The notes below the pieces were generated by a model. The model had not been told where the DNA came from. It made no database searches and saw only the letters and a program-made list of their open reading frames with translations. A program made the position numbers and the translations under genes. A stretch of 64,000 nt of DNA from KBS50 sp042434095 (GTDB lineage Bacteria > Actinomycetota > Actinomycetes > Mycobacteriales > Micromonosporaceae), in the NCBI RefSeq assembly GCF_042434095.1, contig NZ_JBHLUE010000002.1, positions 496,001 to 560,000 on the forward strand, written 5' to 3'. Below, one piece after another: positions 9,023 through 16,757 of the stretch (its first letter is position 1; every line of letters starts with the position of its first letter).

Positions 9023-10153
9023 ATGGAGGCACCGCTGGCACCGTCCGGGATGCGTGGCCTGGCCGCCGTCCCGGCGTACGTGGTGATGCAACCCACCACG
9101 CTCTGTAACCTTGATTGCGCCTACTGCTATCTCCCGTTGCGCGGCACGGACCGGCGGATGCCGGTGGCCGTCGCGGCCGCGGTCGCCGAATCGGTGAACC
9201 GCTGGGCGGCGGATGGGCGGTTCTCGGTGGTGTGGCACGGCGGTGAGCCGCTCGCGGCCGGCCGGCGGCACCTGACCGCGCTGTTCGCCCCGTTCGCCGG
9301 GTCGGTCGAGCACCACGTGCAGACCAACGCCACGCTGATCGACGACGACTGGTGCGAGTTCTTCGTCGAGCACCAGGTGCGGGTGAGCGTCAGCGTCGAC
9401 GGTCCCCGGGCACGGAACGCGGACCGGACCAGCCGGGCCGGCCGGCCGGCGTACGACCGGATCCAGCGCGGGATCGCGGCGCTGCGCCGGCATGACATCC
9501 CGTTCTCGGCGCTGTGCGTGGTGTCCCGCCCCGAGCCGGGGCTGGCCACCGAGCTGTACGAATACTTCCTCGACCTCGGCTGCTCGGTGCTGGGCATCAA
9601 CATCGAGGAGACCGAGGGCGTCAACACCCGGAGCAACGCCCATCCGGCCGGACTCGTGCGCGGCTTCTGGGCCGAGCTGGTCGCGGCCTGGCGCCGGGAC
9701 CCGCGGATCCACCTGCGCGAGGTGGAATGGTCCCTGCGGTACGCGGGGGCGGTCCTCGACGACACGGCGGACGAGCTGCTGCCGCGCCGTCTCGACCCGA
9801 TCCCGACCATCGCCGACGACGGCTCGGTGGTGCTGCTCTCGCCGGAGCTCGCGGGCTTTTCCGACCCGCGGTACGGCGACTTCAGCAGCGGCAACGTGCT
9901 GTCCACCCCGTTGCCGGAGATCCTGGCCGCATGTCCGGACACGCCATGGGTGGCCGAGTTCCTGCGCGGCGTGGAGGCCTGCCGGTCCGGGTGCGCCTAC
10001 TTCGGGTTCTGCGGCGGCGGGCACGCGGCCAACCGGTACTTCGAACATGGCCGCTTCGACGGGACCGAGACCGAACACTGCCGGAACAGCAAGATCCGCC
10101 TACTGGAGGGAGTGTTGGACCATGCCCGAGACCACCAGCAACCGGTCGCCTGA
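9023..10153 (+). CDS. amcB: Radical SAM/SPASM peptide maturase, cyclophane-forming type (AmcB-like)
   Basis: The 376-residue protein has the radical SAM cluster motif C28-x3-C32-x2-C35 (CNLDCAYC) and HGGEP for SAM binding. A C-terminal SPASM-like cysteine set lies at C320, C324, C330 and C353 (CRSGCAYFGFCGGG). This is the architecture of RiPP maturases that cross-link aromatic side chains. A strong GGGGGAGG precedes the ATG. Its last 32 bp overlap a 71-codon gene rich in aromatic-X-Asn motifs, the expected substrate. I infer formation of three-residue cyclophanes. The names amcA/amcB come from memory of an actinobacterial family for multiple-cyclophane RiPPs and were not verified. The cassette sits between purM and the DUF3073 gene. 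Confidence 0.85.
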   Translation: MEAPLAPSGMRGLAAVPAYVVMQPTTLCNLDCAYCYLPLRGTDRRMPVAVAAAVAESVNRWAADGRFSVVWHGGEPLAAGRRHLTALFAPFAGSVEHHVQTNATLIDDDWCEFFVEHQVRVSVSVDGPRARNADRTSRAGRPAYDRIQRGIAALRRHDIPFSALCVVSRPEPGLATELYEYFLDLGCSVLGINIEETEGVNTRSNAHPAGLVRGFWAELVAAWRRDPRIHLREVEWSLRYAGAVLDDTADELLPRRLDPIPTIADDGSVVLLSPELAGFSDPRYGDFSSGNVLSTPLPEILAACPDTPWVAEFLRGVEACRSGCAYFGFCGGGHAANRYFEHGRFDGTETEHCRNSKIRLLEGVLDHARDHQQPVA

Positions 10154-10337
10154 GCACGCCGGGGACGGCGTTGCCGAACGGGTGCGAGGGGCGCGCGCGG
10201 GACTGGACGCCCTTCTGCGGGAGGCCGAGCAGGCCCGCCGGGGTCGCGCCGAGGCGGCCGGCGACAGCGCCGTCTGCGCCTGGAACCACTTCGAGAACAT
10301 CCCGACGTTCTACAACTGGAACAACCGCCCCCGCTGA
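10122..10337 (+). CDS. amcA: RiPP precursor peptide, multiple-cyclophane type (AmcA-like)
   Basis: A 71-codon gene starts inside the 3' end of the maturase gene, in a different frame, with GGAGGGAG about 10 bp before its ATG. Residues 1-50 form an Arg/Glu/Ala-rich leader with a predicted helix (ERVRGARAGLDALLREAEQA). The C-terminal part from Cys52 is strikingly different: AWNHFENIPTFYNWNNRPR. It holds the aromatic-X-Asn triplets FEN, FYN and WNN plus WNH, the pattern cross-linked by three-residue-cyclophane maturases. The protein is too short and too biased for an enzyme, and its overlap with the maturase gene implies coupled translation. No protease or exporter gene is adjacent, so leader removal must be done elsewhere. 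Confidence 0.85.
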   Translation: MPETTSNRSPEHAGDGVAERVRGARAGLDALLREAEQARRGRAEAAGDSAVCAWNHFENIPTFYNWNNRPR

Positions 10338-10462
10338 CACCGACCGGGGGGAGCGGGGTTGGGAACCTGCCGCGGTACGGATGAGCCGACCGGGCCGCGA
10401 CAGGTTCACCGACCGTCGTGATGTGTTTCGGCGATGCGCTGGGACCCGTACCGGACATGCGT

Positions 10463-10488
10463 GAGCACGCGGATGTCACCGCGTGCTC
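10463..10488. terminator. Hairpin terminator between the RiPP cassette and the DUF3073 gene
   Basis: GAGCACGCGG and CCGCGTGCTC form a perfect 10-bp stem with a 6-nt loop. It lies between two convergent genes and could end transcription from both sides. The T-run is weak, as is usual in high-GC actinobacteria. Confidence 0.6.
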
Positions 10489-10503
10489 GTCAATCCTTCA
10501 GGG

Positions 10504-10719
10504 TCAGCGGGTGCGAGGCGCCCAGGAGTCCTGGTCGTCCTCGTCTAGATCGTCGTCCTCGTCGTCGACCAGTTCCTTGTAGTCGTCGTCGAAGCCGCGG
10601 TCCGACTTGCCGCCGCCGCCGAGTTCCCGCTGCAAGGCGGCGAGATCGGTGTTCGGGGTGTGATATTTCAACTCCCGGGCCACCTTTGTCTGCTTGGCCT
10701 TAGCACGGCCGCGCCCCAT
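10504..10719 (-). CDS. DUF3073 domain protein
   Basis: The 71-residue product starts MGRGRAKAKQTKVARELKY, the hallmark of DUF3073, and ends in a very acidic stretch (DDDLDEDDQDSW). The basic N-terminus and acidic C-terminus are typical of this small actinobacterial family of unknown function. The ATG at 10719 was chosen because homology begins exactly there. The order purM - DUF3073 - amino-acid dehydrogenase matches what I recall for Streptomyces, apart from the inserted RiPP cassette. The 212 bp upstream (10720-10931) show no gene and probably hold its promoter. Confidence 0.9.
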   Translation of the reverse strand: MGRGRAKAKQTKVARELKYHTPNTDLAALQRELGGGGKSDRGFDDDYKELVDDEDDDLDEDDQDSWAPRTR

Positions 10720-10931
10720 GGCTCGACCCCCTCGCACAGAATTCGGGGCAGCCCAAAGGCGGGCCCCGATGACGTTAGGCATCTCTCGTGGCTCTTACGG
10801 TACATGGGCGGGCGGCCGTTTGGCACCTCGGGTTCCCTCGGTCACGCCCGCGCGTCGCGATCCATGCGAGCCCTACTCATTGTAACCAGTAAGGCACACC
10901 CGCCCGCCCACCCATTATCTTCGGGAGCCGA

Positions 10932-12011
10932 CTAACCCAGGCGGATGGACCGCAGCCGCCCGATCTCGGCCATCCGGCGCTCGGCGAGCCGGTCGGCGGC
11001 CACCGCGGGCGGCACCCCCTCGGCGTCGGCGAGCCGGAGGATCTCCCGGGTGGTGTCGAAGATCCGGGTGGCCCGCAGCTTGGCCCGCTCGAAGTTGAAG
11101 CCCTCGATCTCGTCGGCCACCTGGATCACGCCGCCGGCGTTGATCACATAGTCCGGCGCATACAGCACGCCGCGGTCGGCGAGGACCTTTTCGATCCCCG
11201 GGTGCGCGAGCTGGTTGTTCGCCGCGCCGGCGACGATCTTGGCGCGGAGCACGGCCACGGTCTCGTCGTTCAGGGCGCCGCCGAGGGCGCACGGGGCGTA
11301 CACGTCGATGTCGGCGCCGACCAGCTCGGCCGCGTCGGTGACCAGGTCCACCTGCGGGTAGGTGTTGCGGACCCATCCCCGGGCCCGGTCGTTGACGTCG
11401 GTGGCCACCACGGCGGCCCCGTCGTCCAGCAGGTGCTTGGTCAGGTGCTTGCCCACCTTGCCCAGGCCCGCGATCCCGACCCGGCGCCCGGCGAGGGTCG
11501 GCGAGCCCCACTGGTGCTCGGCAGCGGCCCGCATCCCCTGGAACACGCCCCAGGCGGTGAGCACCGAGGAGTCGCCGGCCCCGCCGTGCTCCACGCTGCG
11601 CCCGGTGACGTAGCGGGTCTCCCGCGCCACGATGTCCATGTCCGAGACGTAGGTGCCGACGTCGCAGGCCGTGTAGTAGCGGCCGCCCAGCGACTGGATG
11701 AACCGGCCGTACGCGCGCAGCAGCGCCTCCGACTTGATCTGCTCGGGGTCGCCCCAGATGACCGCCTTGCCGCCGCCGAGGTCCAGGTCGGCCAGGGCGT
11801 TCTTGTACGCCATGCCGCGCGACAGCTCGAGCACGTCGTGCAGCGCCGCTTCCTCGCTCTCGTACGGGTAGAAGCGGGTGCCGCCGAGCGCGGGTCCGAG
11901 CGCGGTCGAGTAGATGCCGATGATCGCCTTGAGGCCGGTCGGCTTGTCCTGGCAGAAGACGACCTGTTCGTGTCCGGTCGCCGTGGCGTCGGTGCTGCTG
12001 AATACACCCAT
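10932..12011 (-). CDS. vdh: Glu/Leu/Phe/Val dehydrogenase (valine-dehydrogenase type)
   Basis: This is an NAD-dependent oxidative deaminase of branched-chain amino acids, 359 residues long. The catalytic and substrate-binding lysines are in GMAYKNALADLDLGGGKAV, the Rossmann loop is GIAGLGKVG, and NQLAHPG and INAGGVIQVADE are conserved in leucine/valine dehydrogenases. I recall that Streptomyces carries its valine dehydrogenase at the same locus next to bldC, which supports vdh over glutamate dehydrogenase. The chosen ATG begins MGVFSSTDATA. The upstream codons are low complexity. It is divergent from the following hypothetical gene. Confidence 0.85.
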   Translation of the reverse strand: MGVFSSTDATATGHEQVVFCQDKPTGLKAIIGIYSTALGPALGGTRFYPYESEEAALHDVLELSRGMAYKNALADLDLGGGKAVIWGDPEQIKSEALLRAYGRFIQSLGGRYYTACDVGTYVSDMDIVARETRYVTGRSVEHGGAGDSSVLTAWGVFQGMRAAAEHQWGSPTLAGRRVGIAGLGKVGKHLTKHLLDDGAAVVATDVNDRARGWVRNTYPQVDLVTDAAELVGADIDVYAPCALGGALNDETVAVLRAKIVAGAANNQLAHPGIEKVLADRGVLYAPDYVINAGGVIQVADEIEGFNFERAKLRATRIFDTTREILRLADAEGVPPAVAADRLAERRMAEIGRLRSIRLG

Positions 12012-12235
12012 GACTGCTCTGCTCCTCGTCGGTGCGCCCTCGTGGGGCGCGCGGGCCGGTGGGGTTCGCCGGCGGGGGTGGTGCCGGTGTTGCGAGCCTA
12101 GTACGCATCGGTCGTGCGCCCGCCGCGCGCGGATGGAGTGGCCGCTCGGCGGGACGGCGGCCCGTCGCCCGCCACACCGGCGATCCGGCCGATCCTGACG
12201 ACGGGGTAATCGGACTTTCATGGGAGGATCGCGGC

Positions 12236-13075
12236 GTGCCGTCGCTCTTCGCTGCCTATCTGCGCGTGTACGAGCCGTTGACCGCCTTCGACCGGGACCG
12301 CCAGACGTTCTGGCGCCGGTACGTCCAGTCCGGCCGTGCCGTGACGCCGCTGGACGGCCCCGGCCGGCAGCGGACGGCGGTGATCGAGGCCCTCGGCGCC
12401 GGCTGGACCCGGCTGCCCGACCTGCCCGACGAGGCGTACGTCCTGCAGGTCGAGGACACCCTGCTGGTCTGCCCGTGGAACCTTCGGCTGCGGGTGGCCG
12501 AGGCGGCCCTCAATGCCCGGGACGGCGTGCCGTCGGTGCTCGCCGACGCCTTCGTGCCGCCCATCCTGGCCGGCCAGGCCAAGGCCGTGGTGGAGGACTG
12601 GCGCAGCGGCGCCCGGGTGCTGGAGCACGGCGTGCCGCGGGTGCACGAGCAGATAGCCACCTGGGGGGTGCCGCTGCGCTGGTTCGTCTTCGTCTCGCCG
12701 GACGAGCGGGAGTTGAGCGTCGAGCCGGGCCGGCGGATGCTGCGGTACCGCACGGAGATCTCCAAGGCCCGTCGCCGCGCCTCCCGGGGGCTGTCGGTGC
12801 TGCGCAAATCGGTGGGCGACGCGCCAATCACCGAGGCGGTCGAGGAGGGCGCCCGGTGGCTGGAGGAGTTCCACCCGCGTTCGGTGGTGGAGCTCGACTA
12901 CGGCGGCCTGGTCGATCTGCTGCCGGACGACAAGCTCAACGCGGACGACTCGCCCGAGCTGGTGGCGAAGGGCCTGGCCGCGCTGTCCCGCAGCGACGGC
13001 GAGGCCGCCACCGAGGCGTACGAGAGCCTGGTGGCGCGCTGGCGGGCGGTTCAGCTGCTGGAACGGTGCAATTAA
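12236..13075 (+). CDS. Conserved hypothetical protein between vdh and bldC
   Basis: The 279-residue product starts at a GTG preceded by GGGAGG (MPSLFAAYLRVYEPLTAF). It has no signal peptide or membrane segment. It is rich in Arg, Glu and Trp, with a basic helical stretch (TEISKARRRASRGLSVLRK) and an acidic C-terminal half. I do not recognise an enzyme motif. I recall a gene of similar size at the corresponding place in Streptomyces, so it is probably a conserved actinobacterial protein of unknown function. Confidence 0.8.
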   Translation: MPSLFAAYLRVYEPLTAFDRDRQTFWRRYVQSGRAVTPLDGPGRQRTAVIEALGAGWTRLPDLPDEAYVLQVEDTLLVCPWNLRLRVAEAALNARDGVPSVLADAFVPPILAGQAKAVVEDWRSGARVLEHGVPRVHEQIATWGVPLRWFVFVSPDERELSVEPGRRMLRYRTEISKARRRASRGLSVLRKSVGDAPITEAVEEGARWLEEFHPRSVVELDYGGLVDLLPDDKLNADDSPELVAKGLAALSRSDGEAATEAYESLVARWRAVQLLERCN

Positions 13076-13166
13076 CCCGAATCAGGATCGAAGGGTCGTG
13101 GGCACGCGCCCATTGTGAGCGCTGTTCGTGGCTGAGGGGTTGCCGGGCGCGATCATGAGTCCGAAT

Positions 13167-13207
13167 AAGACCGGTTCTGGCATAAGAAAATGGCATAATT
13201 CGGTCTT
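13167..13207 (+). promoter_or_regulatory. Repeat-rich bldC promoter region
   Basis: In an otherwise GC-rich gap this AT-richer stretch holds an inverted repeat, AAGACCG (13167-13173) and CGGTCTT (13201-13207). Inside it are two direct copies of TGGCATAA (13178-13185 and 13191-13198). A role as a control site for bldC is inferred from position. Confidence 0.45.
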
Positions 13208-13340
13208 GGTTCATCCGTCCGACCAAGGACGTTCGGCCGTTCGGCCCATGTCGGACATCGGGGACTAGCCGGACCATGGGAGGCGCGTCGGCCGGCGGGA
13301 CCCCGGCCGATGTCTATAGGTACCTGTGGAGGAGTGACCG

Positions 13341-13550
13341 ATGGCATCGCGTACGCACGAACCCGAGCCGCTACTCACACCGGCCGAGGTGGCGTCGATG
13401 TTCCGTGTCGACCCGAAGACCGTGACCCGGTGGGCGAAGGCGGGCAAGCTGAGCGCCATTCGTACGCTGGGCGGCCACCGCCGCTACCGGGAGTCGGAGG
13501 TTCGCGCACTGCTGCAGGGGCAGATTCCCCAGCAGCGCCAGGGTGACTGA
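13341..13550 (+). CDS. bldC: Developmental transcriptional regulator BldC
   Basis: The 69-residue protein is essentially one MerR-like winged helix-turn-helix: LLTPAEVASMFRVDPKTVTRWAKAGKLSAIRTLGGHRRYRESEV. This is nearly the BldC consensus, whose monomers bind DNA direct repeats head to tail and control the timing of development in Streptomyces. A strong GGAGGAG precedes the ATG. No effector or dimerisation domain is present, as expected. The neighbours (vdh, DUF3073, purM) support orthology. Confidence 0.95.
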   Translation: MASRTHEPEPLLTPAEVASMFRVDPKTVTRWAKAGKLSAIRTLGGHRRYRESEVRALLQGQIPQQRQGD

Positions 13551-13735
13551 CAACCCACTTTCCGCCAGTTCGCCCCGGCGAACGCAACCCCCGGAAAGCA
13601 GCACCGGCGTGGCGGGTCAACCCCCCAATCCGCCCACCGGGACGAGGTAGCTCGATCAGGGGCGGAGTTCCACGGACACCGTGGGGCTCCGCCCCTGAGG
13701 CGTCTAGCGGACCGGTCACCGGATACCGTCTGCTG

Positions 13736-14515
13736 ATGCCCGGCCAACCCCGCATCGGCGACGTCTTCGGCGAACTCCTCCGCGACGCGTACGCGGTGCA
13801 GACCGGCGTCGGTCCCCGACCGCTCGCCGGCGGCCGGTTGCCCCGGCCGGTCATCGAGGTCATCGAGCGCGACGACGGCCTCATCAACGGCGCCCCGGCC
13901 GAGCATTACCTGGCCGGCCCCGAGCAGTGGCAGCCGCACGACCACCGGGCCATCGACCGGGTCCGCGGTCGGGTGCTCGACGTGGGGGTCGGCGCCGGTC
14001 GGATCGCCCTCGAACTGCAGCGCCGCCGGGTAGCGGTCACCGGCCTGGACATCTCGGCCGGCGCTCTCGACATCGCCCGCCGGCGCGGCGTCCGCGACCT
14101 CGTGCTGGCCACCGTGGACGAGCACGCGGCGGTCGGGCGGCGCTACGACACCTTCCTGTTGCTGGGCAACAACCTCGGGCTGATCGAGGGACGGGACCGG
14201 GCGCCCGGCTTCCTGGCCGCGCTGGCCGCGCTGGCCCGACCGGGCGCGGAGATCATCGCGCACGGCACCGACCCGTACGGCACCACCGACCCGGTGCACG
14301 TGGGCTACCACCGGTGGAACCGGGAGCGCGGCCGGCTCGGCGGCCAGCTGCGGCTCCGGTTGCGGTACCGGGAGCTGGGCACGCCCTGGTTCGACTATCT
14401 GGTGTGCAGCCCGGACGAGCTGGCCGAGCTCGTACACGGTTCGGACTGGCGGTTGGCCGACGTGGACCGGCTGGACGCGCCGTACTACCTGGCGACGCTG
14501 CGGCTCGCGGCCTGA
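13736..14515 (+). CDS. Class I SAM-dependent methyltransferase
   Basis: The 259-residue protein carries methyltransferase motif I as VLDVGVGAGRIALEL (near residue 83), followed by VTGLDISAGALDIARRRG and FLLLGNNLGLIEG (motif IV region). The substrate is unknown. There is no clear ribosome binding site, but TACCGT lies only about 7 bp upstream of the ATG, so a leaderless transcript is possible. Its last 31 bp overlap the end of the convergent TetR gene. Confidence 0.8.
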   Translation: MPGQPRIGDVFGELLRDAYAVQTGVGPRPLAGGRLPRPVIEVIERDDGLINGAPAEHYLAGPEQWQPHDHRAIDRVRGRVLDVGVGAGRIALELQRRRVAVTGLDISAGALDIARRRGVRDLVLATVDEHAAVGRRYDTFLLLGNNLGLIEGRDRAPGFLAALAALARPGAEIIAHGTDPYGTTDPVHVGYHRWNRERGRLGGQLRLRLRYRELGTPWFDYLVCSPDELAELVHGSDWRLADVDRLDAPYYLATLRLAA

Positions 14516-15222
14516 CCGGCCGGCACGGCCGCCGCGCCGGGGCGGGACGCGGGCCGTGCCCCGCCGGCCGCCGGCCGGGACGCCGGCGGCGGCAGCCCGG
14601 CGGTCAGCGCCGCGAACGCCTCCCGGCGCAGCTGGGCGAGGCCGCCGCGGCCGTCGGCCGCGGCCCACGCGGTGAGGGCGACGTCCCACGAGGCCACCGC
14701 GGCGCTGGCCACGAGCAGCGGGTACGGATCGGTGTCGGGCAGGCCGGTCCGGTCGGCGACGAACTCCACCACCACCCCGTGCAGCTCGCGGTTGAGCAGC
14801 AGGTAGACGCCCACCAGCGACGGCTGCCGCTCCATCAACCGCATCCGTACGACGAGTTCCTGCTGCTCGTCCGGGCCCATGTCCAGGGCGTCCAGCACGA
14901 CCCGGACCGCCTCCACCGGCGCCAGCTCCGGCGGGCTCGCCGCCAACGCGGCCCGCAGCCGGCCCACCCGCTGGTGCGCCGCGTCGCCGAACAGGACGTG
15001 CTGCTTGGAGGCGAAGTACCGGAAGAAGGTCCGGACGGCCACGTCGGCGGCGTCGGCGATCTCCTCGACCGTCGTGTGCTCGTAGCCCTTCTCGGCGAAC
15101 AACCGCAACGCCGCCCGCTCCAGCGCGGCCCGCGTCTCCCGCTTCCGGCGCTCCCGCCGACCGGGCGAGAGGTTGGGTGGGGCGGGCAGGTCCGGCGGCG
15201 CGGACAGGTCGGCGGCGGTCAC
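14485..15222 (-). CDS. TetR family transcriptional regulator
   Basis: The 245-residue protein has the TetR N-terminal helix-turn-helix: RETRAALERAALRLFAEKGYEHTTVEEIADAADVAVRTFFRYFASKQHVLF. The C-terminal ligand domain is all-helical and ends in a disordered Ala/Pro tail. The start is GTG. The target genes are not evident. Convergence with the methyltransferase gene (31-bp overlap) argues against a shared operon. Confidence 0.9.
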   Translation of the reverse strand: MTAADLSAPPDLPAPPNLSPGRRERRKRETRAALERAALRLFAEKGYEHTTVEEIADAADVAVRTFFRYFASKQHVLFGDAAHQRVGRLRAALAASPPELAPVEAVRVVLDALDMGPDEQQELVVRMRLMERQPSLVGVYLLLNRELHGVVVEFVADRTGLPDTDPYPLLVASAAVASWDVALTAWAAADGRGGLAQLRREAFAALTAGLPPPASRPAAGGARPASRPGAAAVPAGQAASRSVAR

Positions 15223-15415
15223 GAGCCCATGGTCGCACGCGGTCGGCGGCCGGGACGTACCGTCGGTCCGGGCGACCGGGCCGCGCGGGGCCGGTCCGGA
15301 CCGACGGTCGTCCGCCGGTCATGAGCCGTGCCGGTGGGCTGCCGCAACCGGAGGCGGCGGCGCGCGGAGGCGCCGGCGGTATCGCGAGACCGCCGGCGAC
15401 AGCGCGGCTGGTGCT

Positions 15416-15694
15416 TCAGGCGGTCGGCGGCAGGTCGGCCGGCGGGAGACCGCCGTCCCCGTCGACAACCTCGTCGGGGGTGCCGTCCTCGTCGATGTCC
15501 ACCATGGTGATGTCGACCTTGCCGTCGCCGTCCGTGTCGAACTGGAACAGGTCGGCCTTGCCGTCGCCGTCCGTGTCCACCACCCAGACGTCGGTCTTGC
15601 CGTCGTTGTTGGCGTCCGCGCGCAGCAGGTCCACGCGGTCGTTGCCGCGGGTCTCCACGGTCTCCTGCGATCCGGTCTCCGGCGCCTCGCTCAT
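15416..15694 (-). CDS. Small acidic DxDxDG-repeat protein (calcium-binding-like)
   Basis: The 92-residue product starts at an ATG preceded by AAGGGA. Between residues 25 and 75 it repeats an acidic loop about every 15-16 residues: ADANNDGKTDVW, DTDGDGKADLF, DTDGDGKVDITMVD and DIDEDGTPDEV. These match EF-hand or dockerin/FG-GAP-style calcium loops. No signal peptide or membrane segment is seen, so it appears cytoplasmic, which is unusual for this repeat type. Function unknown; calcium binding is inferred. Confidence 0.8.
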   Translation of the reverse strand: MSEAPETGSQETVETRGNDRVDLLRADANNDGKTDVWVVDTDGDGKADLFQFDTDGDGKVDITMVDIDEDGTPDEVVDGDGGLPPADLPPTA

Positions 15695-15899
15695 GCTCAA
15701 GTCCCTTCGTCGCTCCTGCACGCCCTGTCGCCGGACGGACTTACCCGGATCTCGTGCGCGGCAAGCCCGGGACCGGGCCGGCCGCGGCCCGGCCCGGTCG
15801 GCGGGCCGCCCGCCTGCGCGACGGCGGGCCGCCCGGGCGCTCGACGGCGGGGCAACCCCGCGATGCCGGCCGGGAAACCCGCTGCATAGGGTCGCCAGC

Positions 15900-16757
15900 A
15901 TGACTGATCGCTTCGTGGTCGTCGGCGCCGGCACCATGGGCCTCGGCATCGCCTACGTGGCCGCCGGGGCCGGTTTCACCGTGGAACTGGTCGAGGTGGA
16001 CGCCGGTCGGGCCGAGGCCGGGACCGCCAGCCTGCACCGGCTCTGGGACTCCGCGGTGCGTCGCGGCAAGCTCTCGGCGGCCGAGGCCGACACCGGCCGG
16101 GACCGGCTCGCCGTCCGGCAAGACCTGGCCGAGACGGCCGAGGCGCCGGCGGTGACCGTGGAGGCCGTCCCGGAGCGGCTCGACCTGAAGCGGGAGGTGC
16201 TGGCCGCGGCCGAGGCGCGCGGGCCGCTCCTGCTGGCCAGCAACACCTCCAGCATCCCGATCGCCGAGCTGGCGACCGGGCTGCGCGCCCCGGACCGGCT
16301 GCTCGGGCTGCACTTCTTCAACCCGGTCTGGGCCATGCCGCTGCTGGAGATCGTGGTGGGCGCGGCCACCGCGCCGGACCGGGTCCGGGACGCGGTTGCG
16401 CTCGCCGGCCGGCTGGGCAAGGACCCCATCGTGGTACGTGACCTGCCCGGCTTCGCCACCTCCCGGCTCGGTGTGACGCTCGGGCTGGAGGCCATCCGGA
16501 TGGTGGCCGACGGGGTGGCCAGCCCGGCCGACATCGACAAGGCCATGGTGCTCGGCTACCGGCATCCGGTGGGTCCGCTCGAGCTCACCGACCTGGTCGG
16601 CCTGGACGTCCGGCTCGACATCGCGCGGACCCTCCAGCGGGCGTACGGGGACCGCTTCGCCCCGCCGCCGCTGCTGGCCGAGATGGTCGCCGACGGCCGG
16701 CTGGGCAAGAAGTCCGGGCAGGGCTTCTATCGCTGGGAAGGCGGAACGAAGGCATGA
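15900..16757 (+). CDS. 3-hydroxyacyl-CoA dehydrogenase
   Basis: The 285-residue protein has the N-terminal NAD-binding motif VVVGAGTMGLGIAYVAAGAG and continues with VTVEAVPERLDLK and ASNTSSIPIAELA. LHFFNPVWAMPLLEIV contains the catalytic His of the family. The C-terminal helical domain ends with GRLGKKSGQGFYRW, the usual finish of short, monofunctional dehydrogenases. It oxidises L-3-hydroxyacyl-CoA in beta-oxidation or aromatic degradation. Its TGA overlaps the next ATG by 4 bp, so the two genes form an operon. Confidence 0.92.
   Translation: MTDRFVVVGAGTMGLGIAYVAAGAGFTVELVEVDAGRAEAGTASLHRLWDSAVRRGKLSAAEADTGRDRLAVRQDLAETAEAPAVTVEAVPERLDLKREVLAAAEARGPLLLASNTSSIPIAELATGLRAPDRLLGLHFFNPVWAMPLLEIVVGAATAPDRVRDAVALAGRLGKDPIVVRDLPGFATSRLGVTLGLEAIRMVADGVASPADIDKAMVLGYRHPVGPLELTDLVGLDVRLDIARTLQRAYGDRFAPPPLLAEMVADGRLGKKSGQGFYRWEGGTKA

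Noticed and set aside
10932..12011. Glutamate dehydrogenase assignment for the amino-acid dehydrogenase
   Set aside because: The length (359) and the GMAYKNALADLDLGGGK motif fit leucine/valine dehydrogenases better, and I recall the same locus in Streptomyces carrying valine dehydrogenase.
15177..15900. Upstream extension of the 3-hydroxyacyl-CoA dehydrogenase frame by 241 codons
   Set aside because: The extra sequence is low complexity and antisense to the DxDxDG-repeat gene and the TetR start. The NAD-binding motif begins right after the ATG at 15900.
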